Assembly: GCA_003161205.1 (NCBI GenBank)
Contig: PMOU01000619.1
Span: 1 to 5,675 of the forward strand
Direction: 5' to 3'
DNA length: 5,675 bases
From: Actinomycetota bacterium
GTDB lineage: Bacteria; Actinomycetota; Actinomycetes; Streptosporangiales; Streptosporangiaceae
Part shown: positions 1-5,080 of the stretch, one piece after another
Layout: every line of letters begins with the position of its first letter
Position numbering within the stretch: position 1 is the first letter of the stretch
Translations under genes and position numbers: made by a program
Notes under the pieces: model-generated
Databases searched by the model: none
What the model saw: the letters and a program-made list of their open reading frames with translations, nothing else
What the model was told of the DNA's origin: nothing

Positions 1-1
1 C

Positions 2-238
2 GGGCGGGCCGGGATGCGCCCGGAGGACCCGGAGCCGCAGGCCGCGGCCACCGCCCTGCTCGGCCTGTGGCGCATCCAGTACCGCGCCCTGCCGAGATAC
101 CTCGACGGCACCCGCACGCCCGCCCAGGTCCGCGAGGCGGTGACCGCCGATGTCCACCGGGCCGCCCGCCTCATCAGCGGCGGGCTGGACTCCTTCCCGC
201 TCCTCCCGCCGCAAGAAGGCGCGGCGGGGTGCGGGTAA
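2..238 (+). CDS. TetR-family transcriptional regulator, C-terminal fragment (5' end outside window)
   Basis: The frame is open from the left edge and ends in TAA at 236-238, so only the last 78 residues are visible. I treat the ATG at 14 as internal because the frame continues upstream of it. The fragment reads like the last two helices of a TetR ligand-binding domain from actinomycetes: an ALLGLWRIQYRALPRYLDG stretch, then TRTPAQV, then the helix EAVTADVHRAARLISGGLDSF. The HTH domain is not in the window. Proteins of this family usually act as dimeric repressors released by a small hydrophobic ligand. The target and ligand cannot be read from this piece. No same-strand gene lies close downstream; the next begins 256 bp later. 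The family call rests on C-terminal style alone, the least conserved part of TetR proteins. Confidence 0.7.
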   Translation, partial: GRAGMRPEDPEPQAAATALLGLWRIQYRALPRYLDGTRTPAQVREAVTADVHRAARLISGGLDSFPLLPPQEGAAGCG

Positions 239-326
239 TCAATGACTTTGCCATTTTGCCTTAGCAGGATGACAGATATGGGAATTTCCGCGTTCCTCAC
301 GAAACATTCGCAAGCGGTAGCAGACG

Positions 327-365
327 GCCCGTTCGGGATATTTGAATTCTCTTTTCCGAACGGGC
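327..365. terminator. 10-bp perfect inverted repeat; possible terminator or operator
   Basis: GCCCGTTCGG (327-336) is exactly complementary to CCGAACGGGC (356-365), with a 19-nt AT-rich spacer containing GAATTC. In RNA, a G-U and an A-U pair would add two more pairs to the stem. It lies 88 nt past the TetR stop. No U-tract follows, but actinobacterial terminators often lack one. The spacing is wide for a TetR operator, so a terminator or RNA hairpin seems more likely. Function is inferred. Confidence 0.45.
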
Positions 366-378
366 AGTAGTGCTGCCC
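362..378. repeat. Second hairpin GGGCAG-N5-CTGCCC overlapping the first
   Basis: GGGCAG (362-367) and CTGCCC (373-378) form a perfect 6-bp inverted repeat around TAGTG. Bases 362-365 are shared with the right arm of the larger inverted repeat at 327-365, so the two stems cannot both form fully on one transcript. Confidence 0.45.
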
Positions 379-494
379 TCAGCTCGAAGATCCCTGGTAA
401 ACGGCGTGTCGCCGATAATGTCCTGCCGGTGAATGCTGGGTTAAGAATTGCCGCAGCAGGCGGTTGCGCGCCGGGCCGCCGGTAGCGTGAGCTG

Positions 495-1280
495 GTGACA
501 AGCTTCGGCGCCCAGGCGCATTCCTCTCCCGTTCCGGACAATGACGACTATCGGCAACTGGCGAACCTCCGTGATGTGGCGGGGCTGCGCCTGGCCGGCG
601 GCGGGCTCGTCCCGGCCGGGGTCCTCTACCGCAGCGACGCGCCCTATCCAGGCGACGCGGTGCCCGGGACCGTCCCGCACTGGCCGCCGGCGACCGTGAT
701 CGATCTCCGCTCGACGGGTGAGGCCGCGGCCAGGTACCGCTGGCCGGCCGGGGTGACCGTGCATCACGTCCCGCTGATGCGCCAGGCCGCGGTGGTCGGC
801 ACGGACGACAGTGCGACACGACCGGGCCGGCCGCTGCCAGCCAGCCTGGCGGTGGTGTACCGCCGCATGCTGGACATGATCCCGCACCGGCTGGCAGCCC
901 TGCCCGGCATGGCCGCGGATTCAGGTGGCCCGGTCCTCGTGCATTGCGCGGCCGGGAAGGACCGGACCGGCGTGGCCGTCGCCGTGCTGCTGCTCGTCGG
1001 CGGGGCCGAACCCGCCGACGTCATCGCCGACTACACCGCCAGCGCGCCGAACATGGCCGCCCTGCTCGAGCGGCTGAACGCACTCGGGCGATCGCTGCCC
1101 GCCGACCTCGACGCCACCTCCGAATTGCTGGGCGCGCCGGCTAAGGCGATCAACGTGGTCGTCGACCGGCTCACGGGCTGGAGCGGCGGACCGCAGGCGT
1201 GGGCGCAGGCCCACGGTGCCTCGGCCAGCAGCCTCCGGCGCTGGCAAGAACGCCTGGCCGCCGGACCGGCCCGGCCGTAG
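495..1280 (+). CDS. Tyrosine-protein phosphatase, Y_phosphatase3 (PtpB-like) family
   Basis: This 261-residue protein is predicted to hydrolyse phosphotyrosine, and possibly phosphoserine/threonine or lipid phosphates as reported for PtpB relatives. The signature HCAAGKDRTG lies at 150-159, with C151 as nucleophile and R157 binding phosphate. Lys in the loop (CxxGKDR) is the hallmark of this atypical family. The N-terminal block is also typical: LANLRDVAGLRLAGGG (22-37), then VLYRSD (43-48), then VIDLRSTGE (68-76). No signal peptide or membrane segment is seen, so it is probably cytosolic or released by a non-classical route. Start: GTG at 495. An in-frame TAG at 483-485 leaves only CTG 492 as an upstream option, and the conserved block begins about 20 residues in. 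No clear Shine-Dalgarno precedes it. Its last 250 bp are covered antisense by the propeller ORF. The substrate is unknown. Confidence 0.88.
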   Translation: MTSFGAQAHSSPVPDNDDYRQLANLRDVAGLRLAGGGLVPAGVLYRSDAPYPGDAVPGTVPHWPPATVIDLRSTGEAAARYRWPAGVTVHHVPLMRQAAVVGTDDSATRPGRPLPASLAVVYRRMLDMIPHRLAALPGMAADSGGPVLVHCAAGKDRTGVAVAVLLLVGGAEPADVIADYTASAPNMAALLERLNALGRSLPADLDATSELLGAPAKAINVVVDRLTGWSGGPQAWAQAHGASASSLRRWQERLAAGPARP

Positions 1281-2245
1281 CGGGACAAGCGTAAGACGGA
1301 GATCACGGACACGTTTTCGTCGCCGATGTTGGCGGTGTAGACGGCGCCGGTCAGCGGGTTGACCGCGATCCCGACCGGGCCGTTACCGACCGCGATGGTG
1401 GCGGTGACCTCGTGGGTCTGGCCGCAGATCACCGAGACGGTGCCGTTTTTGACGTTGGTGACGTAGACGGCGCCGGTCGGCGGGTTCACCGCGACCCCGA
1501 TCGGGCCGTTACCGACCACGATGGTGGCGGTGACCGCGTGGGTCCGCCCGCAGATCACCGACACGGTGCCGTCGGAGAAGTCGGTGACATAAACATCACC
1601 GGTCAGCTGGCTGACGGCCACCCCGATCAGGCTGGTGCCGACGACGATGGTGGCGATGACCTCGTGGGTCTGGCCGCTGATCACCGACACGGTGCCGTCG
1701 GAGAAATTGGTGACATAGACATCACCGGTCAGCTGGCTGACCGCCACCCCGTACGGGCTGGTGCCGACACCGATGGTGGCGATGACCTTGTGGCTCTGCC
1801 CGCTGATCACCGACACGGTGCCGTCGGAGAAATTGGTGACATAGACATCACCGGTGAGCGGGTTGACCGCCACCGCTATCGGGAGGCAGCCGACGCCGAT
1901 GGTGGCACTGACCGCGTGAGTCTGGCCGCTGATCACCGACACGGCACCGTCATCAAAGTTGGTGACATAGACATCGCCGGTCAGCGGGTTGACCGCCATC
2001 CCTTGCGGGTTGCCGACCGCGATGGTGGCACTGACCGCGCTGGCCTGCCCGCTGATCACCGACACGGTGTTATCTAGCTGGCTGGCGATGTAGACGGAGC
2101 CGGTCAGCGGGTTGACGGCGACCGCATCCGACTCACCGCCCACCGCGATGGTGGTAGTAATCACGTGAGCCGCGGTCGGGACGGCCCGGTCCAGGATCAT
2201 GGCGCCGCTCGTACCAGTCGGCCCACTTCTGCGGCTATATGTCAT
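1031..2245 (-). CDS. YVTN/YncE-like seven-bladed beta-propeller protein with an anomalous C-terminal tail
   Basis: The 404-residue product has a 31-residue N-terminal lead followed by seven blades of 41-42 residues with the pattern TIxVG...GVAVNPLTGDVYVTNFSDGTVSVISGQTHxVxA. Blades lie at 32-73, 74-114, 115-156, 157-198, 199-240, 241-282 and 283-316. Blade 7 lacks its last strand, but residues 24-31 (PTAAHVIT region) resemble that strand, suggesting N-terminal closure of the ring. Residues 317-404 have no propeller pattern; nearly all are antisense to the phosphatase gene and are Arg-, Ser- and Ala-rich, as such read-through usually is. No signal peptide is evident, although many YVTN proteins are exported. 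Start: ATG 2245 is preferred because GGAAGGA sits 9 nt upstream; ATG 2263 would add six residues and overlap that site. The role is unknown; such propellers commonly form binding scaffolds. The stop is TAG at 1033-1031. Confidence 0.8.
   Translation of the reverse strand: MTYSRRSGPTGTSGAMILDRAVPTAAHVITTTIAVGGESDAVAVNPLTGSVYIASQLDNTVSVISGQASAVSATIAVGNPQGMAVNPLTGDVYVTNFDDGAVSVISGQTHAVSATIGVGCLPIAVAVNPLTGDVYVTNFSDGTVSVISGQSHKVIATIGVGTSPYGVAVSQLTGDVYVTNFSDGTVSVISGQTHEVIATIVVGTSLIGVAVSQLTGDVYVTDFSDGTVSVICGRTHAVTATIVVGNGPIGVAVNPPTGAVYVTNVKNGTVSVICGQTHEVTATIAVGNGPVGIAVNPLTGAVYTANIGDENVSVISVLRLSRYGRAGPAARRSCQRRRLLAEAPWACAHACGPPLQPVSRSTTTLIALAGAPSNSEVASRSAGSDRPSAFSRSSRAAMFGALAV
1298..2152 (-). repeat. 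Seven tandem ~126-bp propeller-blade repeats
   Basis: The coding repeats are 126 bp each (one of 123 bp), matching blades 1-7 of the propeller protein. Neighbouring copies are close at DNA level. About 56 consecutive bases starting near 1675 recur exactly 126 bp later near 1801, including silent positions, which points to recent duplication or gene conversion among the inner blades. The outer blades are more diverged. Confidence 0.85.
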
Positions 2246-2254
2246 GACCCCGGT

Positions 2255-2261
2255 TCCTTCC
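2255..2261 (-). promoter_or_regulatory. Ribosome binding site deciding the propeller start
   Basis: Read on the minus strand, GGAAGGA lies 9 nt before ATG 2245. It also overlaps the G of the alternative ATG at 2263 and the codons after it. No comparable site precedes 2263, so 2245 is the better start. Confidence 0.6.
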
Positions 2262-2287
2262 ATTCGTCGTGCAGGCAGTTATCTGAG

Positions 2288-2343
2288 CTGCGTTGCCTGC
2301 ACTGCGTTGCCTGCACTGCGTTGCCTGCACTGCGTTGCCTGCG
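2288..2343. repeat. 14-bp tandem repeat, four copies
   Basis: The unit CTGCGTTGCCTGCA occurs at 2288-2301, 2302-2315 and 2316-2329 without change, and at 2330-2343 with the last A replaced by G. The array lies in the 5' flank of the propeller gene, 43 bp from its chosen start. As 14 is not a multiple of three and no supported gene crosses it, the array is noncoding. Each of the first three copies, with the next base, contains TGCCTGCAC, complementary to GTGCAGGCA at 2269-2277 between the array and the gene. Confidence 0.9.
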
Positions 2344-2378
2344 TTGGCGGCCGGGGTCTAGAGCCGACGTACTACCTC

Positions 2379-2408
2379 TAATGATCCCCCGACACGGCGG
2401 TCCGTCAA
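2379..2408 (-). promoter_or_regulatory. Weak candidate promoter for the propeller gene
   Basis: On the minus strand TTGACG (2408-2403) matches the sigma-70-type -35 consensus at five of six positions. After 18 nt comes TCATTA (2384-2379), a poor -10. If used, the 14-bp repeats would lie in the transcribed leader. Only the -35 is a good match. Confidence 0.25.
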
Positions 2409-2464
2409 GCCTTTGAGGGGTTACGTCTGTCCCTATTGGGAAGTTCGTCCTCGGCCCGGCTGAG

Positions 2465-2470
2465 TAGAGT
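2465..2470 (+). promoter_or_regulatory. Candidate -10 element of the SDR gene
   Basis: TAGAGT fits the actinobacterial -10 pattern TANNNT and lies 44 nt before the SDR start, leaving a plausible short leader that contains the ribosome binding site. No good -35 is found 16-18 nt upstream, which is common in GC-rich actinobacteria but weakens the call. Confidence 0.35.
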
Positions 2471-2503
2471 GAGACTACAGAAACTCGTGTCGGCGATGCG
2501 CGC

Positions 2504-2510
2504 GGGGAGG
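2504..2510 (+). promoter_or_regulatory. Ribosome binding site of the SDR gene
   Basis: GGGGAGG ends 4 nt before GTG 2515. It is a strong but closely spaced Shine-Dalgarno and supports this GTG. An in-frame stop at 2470-2472 and the absence of other in-frame ATG or GTG codons between them leave no better start. Confidence 0.6.
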
Positions 2511-2514
2511 GGCG

Positions 2515-3282
2515 GTGGACAGCGGGACGTCAAGGGCGGTGGCGGTCGTATCGGGCGGCGGGACCGGCATCGGGCGGGCCGCGGCCGCGGCGCTGGCGGC
2601 GGACGGGATGGACGTGGTGATCCTCGGCCGCCGGGCGGAGGTGCTGCAGGCCGCGGCCGAGGAGGTCAACCGGGATCGGCAGGACGGGATCGGCGAGCTC
2701 AGCTGGCTGCGGGCCGACGTGAGCGACCCGGCGCAGACGGCCGAAGCGGTCGAGGCGATCAGGCGGCGGCACCCGGTCGTCGATGTCGTGGTGAACAACG
2801 CGGGGGGTTCCGTGCGGGCCGGCGCGGACCTGGGTGAGCTGGCGGCCACCTGGCTGGAGGCGTACCGGAAGAATGTGATCAGCGCGGTGCTGCTCACCAC
2901 CGCGCTGCTGCCGATGGTGCGGCGGCCGGGCGGCCGGGTGATCATCGTCGGCTCGCGGGCGGCCGCGACCGGCGGGGCCAGCCCGCCCTACGTGGCGGCC
3001 AAGGCGGCGCTCACGGGGTGGGTGCTCGCCCTGGCCGGGCAGCTGGGCCCGGCGGGAATCACGGCCAACGTCGTGGCCCCGGGTTACACGGCCGGGACCG
3101 AGCTGCTGACCGGGCGGATGCCGGCCGAGCGGCACGAGCGGATCGTGGCGGGCATCGCGGCGGGCCGGGCGGCCCAGCCGCCGGAGATCGCGGCGGTGAT
3201 CCGCTTCCTCGCCTCGCCGCAGGCCTCCTACGTCAGCGGGCAGGTGCTCAGCGTGGACGGCGGCGTCCGGCCCGCCGGCTAA
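2515..3282 (+). CDS. Classical SDR-family NAD(P)-dependent oxidoreductase
   Basis: This 255-residue protein has the length and all landmarks of a classical short-chain dehydrogenase/reductase, a cytosolic enzyme that interconverts hydroxyl and keto groups. The cofactor-binding glycine motif GGGTGIG is at 14-20. Arg39-Arg40 after the second strand favour NADP(H). Asp68 in RADVSD contacts adenine, and NNAG is at 94-97. The catalytic tetrad is N120, S147, Y159 and K163 (YVAAK). The PG motif is at 189-190, and the C-terminal YVSGQVLSVDGG block is at 239-250. It resembles the FabG/3-oxoacyl-ACP reductase branch, but that label is given to many SDRs and the substrate cannot be read here. It starts with GTG behind a strong ribosome binding site. 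It stands alone: divergent from the propeller gene, and convergent with the receptor gene only 22 bp away, where I see no strong terminator hairpin. Confidence 0.92.
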   Translation: MDSGTSRAVAVVSGGGTGIGRAAAAALAADGMDVVILGRRAEVLQAAAEEVNRDRQDGIGELSWLRADVSDPAQTAEAVEAIRRRHPVVDVVVNNAGGSVRAGADLGELAATWLEAYRKNVISAVLLTTALLPMVRRPGGRVIIVGSRAAATGGASPPYVAAKAALTGWVLALAGQLGPAGITANVVAPGYTAGTELLTGRMPAERHERIVAGIAAGRAAQPPEIAAVIRFLASPQASYVSGQVLSVDGGVRPAG

Positions 3283-3304
3283 CCGGGCGCAGACGACGCC
3301 AGGC

Positions 3305-4114
3305 CTAGCGGCTGACCGCGGCTTGCAGCCGGCTCAGCAGCGCGGGGCGGGCCGTGACCAGGGAGGGGCCGTACCAGGTCAGGTCGCGGCCCTGGACCAG
3401 GGCGACCTGGTGGTCCGGGAACATCTCCGGACCGTCGACGGCGCTGAACGGATACGGCTCGTCGGGGAGGACGATGAGCGACGGCCGGCGGGCGGCAAGC
3501 TCCGCCAGGTCGACGCGGGGGTAGCGGCCGGCCTGGTCGGCGCGGGGGTAGCGGCCGGCCTGGTCGGCGTAGACGTTGTCGAGCCCGAGCCGGCCGGCCA
3601 GGTCACCGGTGAACGTGCCCGGACCCACGACCATCCAGGGATCCCGCCAGATCGGGATGGCCGCCCGGATGCGGGGACCGGGGACGGGCTCGGACCATAC
3701 CTGCTCGGCCCGGGCCAGCCAGGGCGGCTCGGGCCAGCCCAGCGCGACGCCGAACATCCGGCGCAGGGAAGCCAGCGCCTCCTCCAGGTCCCGGATCACC
3801 GTCACCCAGACGGTTACCCCGGCCGCGCGGAGGCGCTCCACGTCGACCCGGCGATTTTCTTCCTGGTTGGCCAGCACGATGTCGGGCCGGAGGGCGGCGA
3901 TGGCGGCCAGGTCGGGATTCTTGGTCCCGCGGACCCGGGCCACGTCCAGGTCGGCGGGATGGGTGCACCAGGTGGTGGCGCCGACCAGGGCTCCCGGCCG
4001 GGTCACCGCCACCGACTCGGTCAGGGACGGCACCAGGGAGACCACCCGGCGGGCGGGCCGGGTCAGCCGGACCAGGTGGCCGAGATCATCACCCGGCGGG
4101 ACGGGACCGGTCAT
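3305..4114 (-). CDS. BtuF-like helical-backbone metal/corrinoid receptor without signal peptide
   Basis: The 269 residues match the periplasmic-binding-protein-2 fold (BtuF/FhuD/TroA-type) used for corrinoids, haem or chelated iron. The N-lobe opens with RVVSLVPSLTESV (23-35), followed by GATTWCTHP, then GTKNPDLAAIAALRPDIVLA (63-82) and QEENR. The C-lobe has PIWRDPWMVVGPGTF (154-168), LPDEPYPF (216-223) and DLTWYGPSL (244-252). The N-terminus (MTGPVPPGDDLGHL) has no hydrophobic stretch or lipobox, so it is not an obvious ABC-transporter lipoprotein. Actinobacteria carry such leaderless members, whose job I cannot state. ATG 4114 is the only reasonable start, though no Shine-Dalgarno precedes it. 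ADQAGRYPR occurs twice in a row (183-191, 192-200) through a 27-bp duplication. It follows a dehydrogenase and a B12 mutase on the same strand, making a corrinoid ligand attractive but unproven. Confidence 0.75.
   Translation of the reverse strand: MTGPVPPGDDLGHLVRLTRPARRVVSLVPSLTESVAVTRPGALVGATTWCTHPADLDVARVRGTKNPDLAAIAALRPDIVLANQEENRRVDVERLRAAGVTVWVTVIRDLEEALASLRRMFGVALGWPEPPWLARAEQVWSEPVPGPRIRAAIPIWRDPWMVVGPGTFTGDLAGRLGLDNVYADQAGRYPRADQAGRYPRVDLAELAARRPSLIVLPDEPYPFSAVDGPEMFPDHQVALVQGRDLTWYGPSLVTARPALLSRLQAAVSR
3514..3567. repeat. Perfect 27-bp tandem duplication inside the receptor gene
   Basis: Positions 3514-3540 and 3541-3567 are identical over 27 bases. The duplication adds nine residues in frame between the conserved LGLDNVYAD and VDLAELAARRPSLIVLPDEP parts. 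Lack of any difference suggests a recent slippage event. Confidence 0.92.
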
Positions 4115-4135
4115 CGCCCGGCGGTCAGGCCCGCT

Positions 4136-4192
4136 CGGCTGACCCGGCTGACCCGGCCGGGCGGGCCGGGCGGGCCGGGCGGGCCGGGCGGC
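4136..4192. repeat. GC-only 9-bp tandem repeats with G-quadruplex potential
   Basis: Two copies of CGGCTGACC (4136-4144, 4145-4153) are followed by three exact CCGGGCGGG units (4157-4165, 4166-4174, 4175-4183) and a partial fourth. On the plus strand this gives seven GGG runs (4159-4161, 4163-4165, 4168-4170, 4172-4174, 4177-4179, 4181-4183, 4186-4188) separated by only C or CC. The array fills most of the 84-bp spacer between the dehydrogenase and receptor genes. Confidence 0.85.
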
Positions 4193-4198
4193 CGGCCG

Positions 4199-5068
4199 TC
4201 ACGTCTGGGCCTGGTAGTCGTAGAAGCCGCGACCGCTCTTGCGGCCCAGCAGGCCGGCCTCGGTCATCCGGCGCAGCAGGGGCGGCGCGGCGTCGAGGGG
4301 CTCCTTGTGCTCCTCGTACATCGAGTCGGCGACCGCCTGGAGGGTGTCCAGGCCGATCAGGTCGGCGAGCCGGAGCGGTCCCATGGGGTGCGCGCAGCCC
4401 AGCGTCATGCCCAGGTCGATGTCGTCGGCGGTGGCGTGGCCGGCGTCGAGCATCCGGATGGCGGCCAGCAGGTACGGCACTAGCAGCGCGTTGACGACGA
4501 ACCCGGACCGGTCCGGCGCCTTGATCACGGTCTTGCCCAGGGTCTTGGTGACCAGGTCGCCGGCCCGCTGGACCGCTTGCGGGCTGGTGAGCACGGACGG
4601 GATCACCTCGACCAGCCGCTGCACCGGCACGGGGTTGAAGAAGTGCAGGCCGAGCACCTGGGCGGGCCGGGTTGTGGCCTGGGCGACCTGGGCGATGGGG
4701 ATCGAGGAGGTGTTGGTGGCCAGGATCGCCTCGGGTGACTCGACGGCCCGGTCCAGCTCGGCGAACAGCGCGGCTTTGACGCCGGGATTCTCCGTGGCGG
4801 CCTCGATGACCAGCTCGCGGTCGGCCAGGTCCGCCAGTCGGGTGGTGATCCGCAGCCGGGCCAGCGCGGCGTCCCGGTCCTCGGCGGTGAGCTTCCCGGC
4901 CCGGACCGCGCGGCCCAGCGAGACCTCGAGCCGGGCCCGCCCGGCCGCCGCGGCCGCGTCGTCGATCTCGCGAACGACGACGTCGAGCCCGGCCCGGGCA
5001 CAGACCTCGGCGATGCCCGATCCCATCAGCCCGCAGCCTGCGACGCCGACTCGGGTGATTTCGCTCAT
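4199..5068 (-). CDS. 3-hydroxyacyl-CoA (3-hydroxybutyryl-CoA) dehydrogenase
   Basis: This 289-residue cytosolic enzyme is predicted to oxidise (S)-3-hydroxyacyl-CoA to 3-oxoacyl-CoA with NAD(P), or the reverse. The Rossmann glycine motif VAGCGLMGSGIA lies at 9-20, with acidic E34/D36 after the second strand. ATNTSSIPI (117-125) and GLHFFNPVP (140-148) are hallmark blocks. The catalytic pair is H142 and E154 (LVEVIP), and N193 lies in GFVVNALL. The C-terminal helical domain carries DIDLGMTLGCAHPMGP (216-231) and ends in LLGRKSGRGFYDY (273-285). The length is normal for stand-alone Hbd/FadB2/PaaH enzymes. ATG 5068 is preceded by GAAGGGA, located in the 12-bp gap after the mutase stop, so the two are almost certainly co-transcribed. 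Together they fit C4 acyl-CoA metabolism. Chain-length preference is not readable. Confidence 0.93.
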   Translation of the reverse strand: MSEITRVGVAGCGLMGSGIAEVCARAGLDVVVREIDDAAAAAGRARLEVSLGRAVRAGKLTAEDRDAALARLRITTRLADLADRELVIEAATENPGVKAALFAELDRAVESPEAILATNTSSIPIAQVAQATTRPAQVLGLHFFNPVPVQRLVEVIPSVLTSPQAVQRAGDLVTKTLGKTVIKAPDRSGFVVNALLVPYLLAAIRMLDAGHATADDIDLGMTLGCAHPMGPLRLADLIGLDTLQAVADSMYEEHKEPLDAAPPLLRRMTEAGLLGRKSGRGFYDYQAQT

Positions 5069-5073
5069 GGAGT

Positions 5074-5080
5074 TCCCTTC
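5074..5080 (-). promoter_or_regulatory. Ribosome binding site of the dehydrogenase gene
   Basis: Read on the minus strand, GAAGGGA directly follows the mutase TGA and ends 5 nt before ATG 5068. It fixes this start and indicates coupled expression of the two genes. Confidence 0.7.

Larger units (their letters stand above)
239..494. other. AT-richer intergenic region without a supported gene
   Basis: This 256-bp gap separates the TetR fragment from the phosphatase. About 239-360 is visibly poorer in G+C than everything else in the window, with runs such as TTTGAATTCTCTTTT. A minus-strand frame crosses it, but its product is low in family character, so I do not call it. The gap holds two overlapping inverted repeats (327-365 and 362-378), listed separately. 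I see no promoter here good enough to name, although the phosphatase promoter should lie in it. Confidence 0.6.
2344..2514. other. Rest of the divergent intergenic region between propeller and SDR genes
   Basis: The whole divergent gap spans 2246-2514. Apart from the repeat array and the candidate promoters, I see no gene, tRNA-like fold or mobile-element end in this part. Confidence 0.5.

Noticed and set aside
239..541. Minus-strand open frame of 100 codons across the AT-rich gap
   Set aside because: No family resemblance and no convincing ribosome binding site, and it starts inside the phosphatase gene and covers the hairpins; more likely chance.
1412..2077. Long plus-strand open frame encoding an Asp/His-rich repeated protein (DHRHGAVGE units)
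   Set aside because: It is the antisense reading of the propeller blades; the 126-bp periodicity and family match belong to the minus strand.
2288..2343. CRISPR-like array
   Set aside because: The units are 14 bp, directly adjoining and without spacers, so this is a simple tandem repeat.
2165..2416. Plus-strand frames over the 14-bp repeats, one ending in GLEPTYYL
   Set aside because: They consist of the Cys/Leu-rich readout of the repeat array plus antisense of the propeller start, with no domain or start signal.
2344..2514. tRNA or attachment-site remnant in the divergent intergenic region
   Set aside because: I could not build a cloverleaf with a T-loop GTTCGA-type block and acceptor stem, and there is no integrase or direct-repeat partner.
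3283..3304. Bidirectional terminator between the convergent SDR and receptor genes
   Set aside because: Only 4-5-bp complementary pieces are present, too weak to call.
3323..4483. Long plus-strand frame opposite the receptor gene
   Set aside because: It is an antisense shadow; its low-complexity Gly/Gln/Asp composition and lack of motifs contrast with the well-conserved minus-strand protein.
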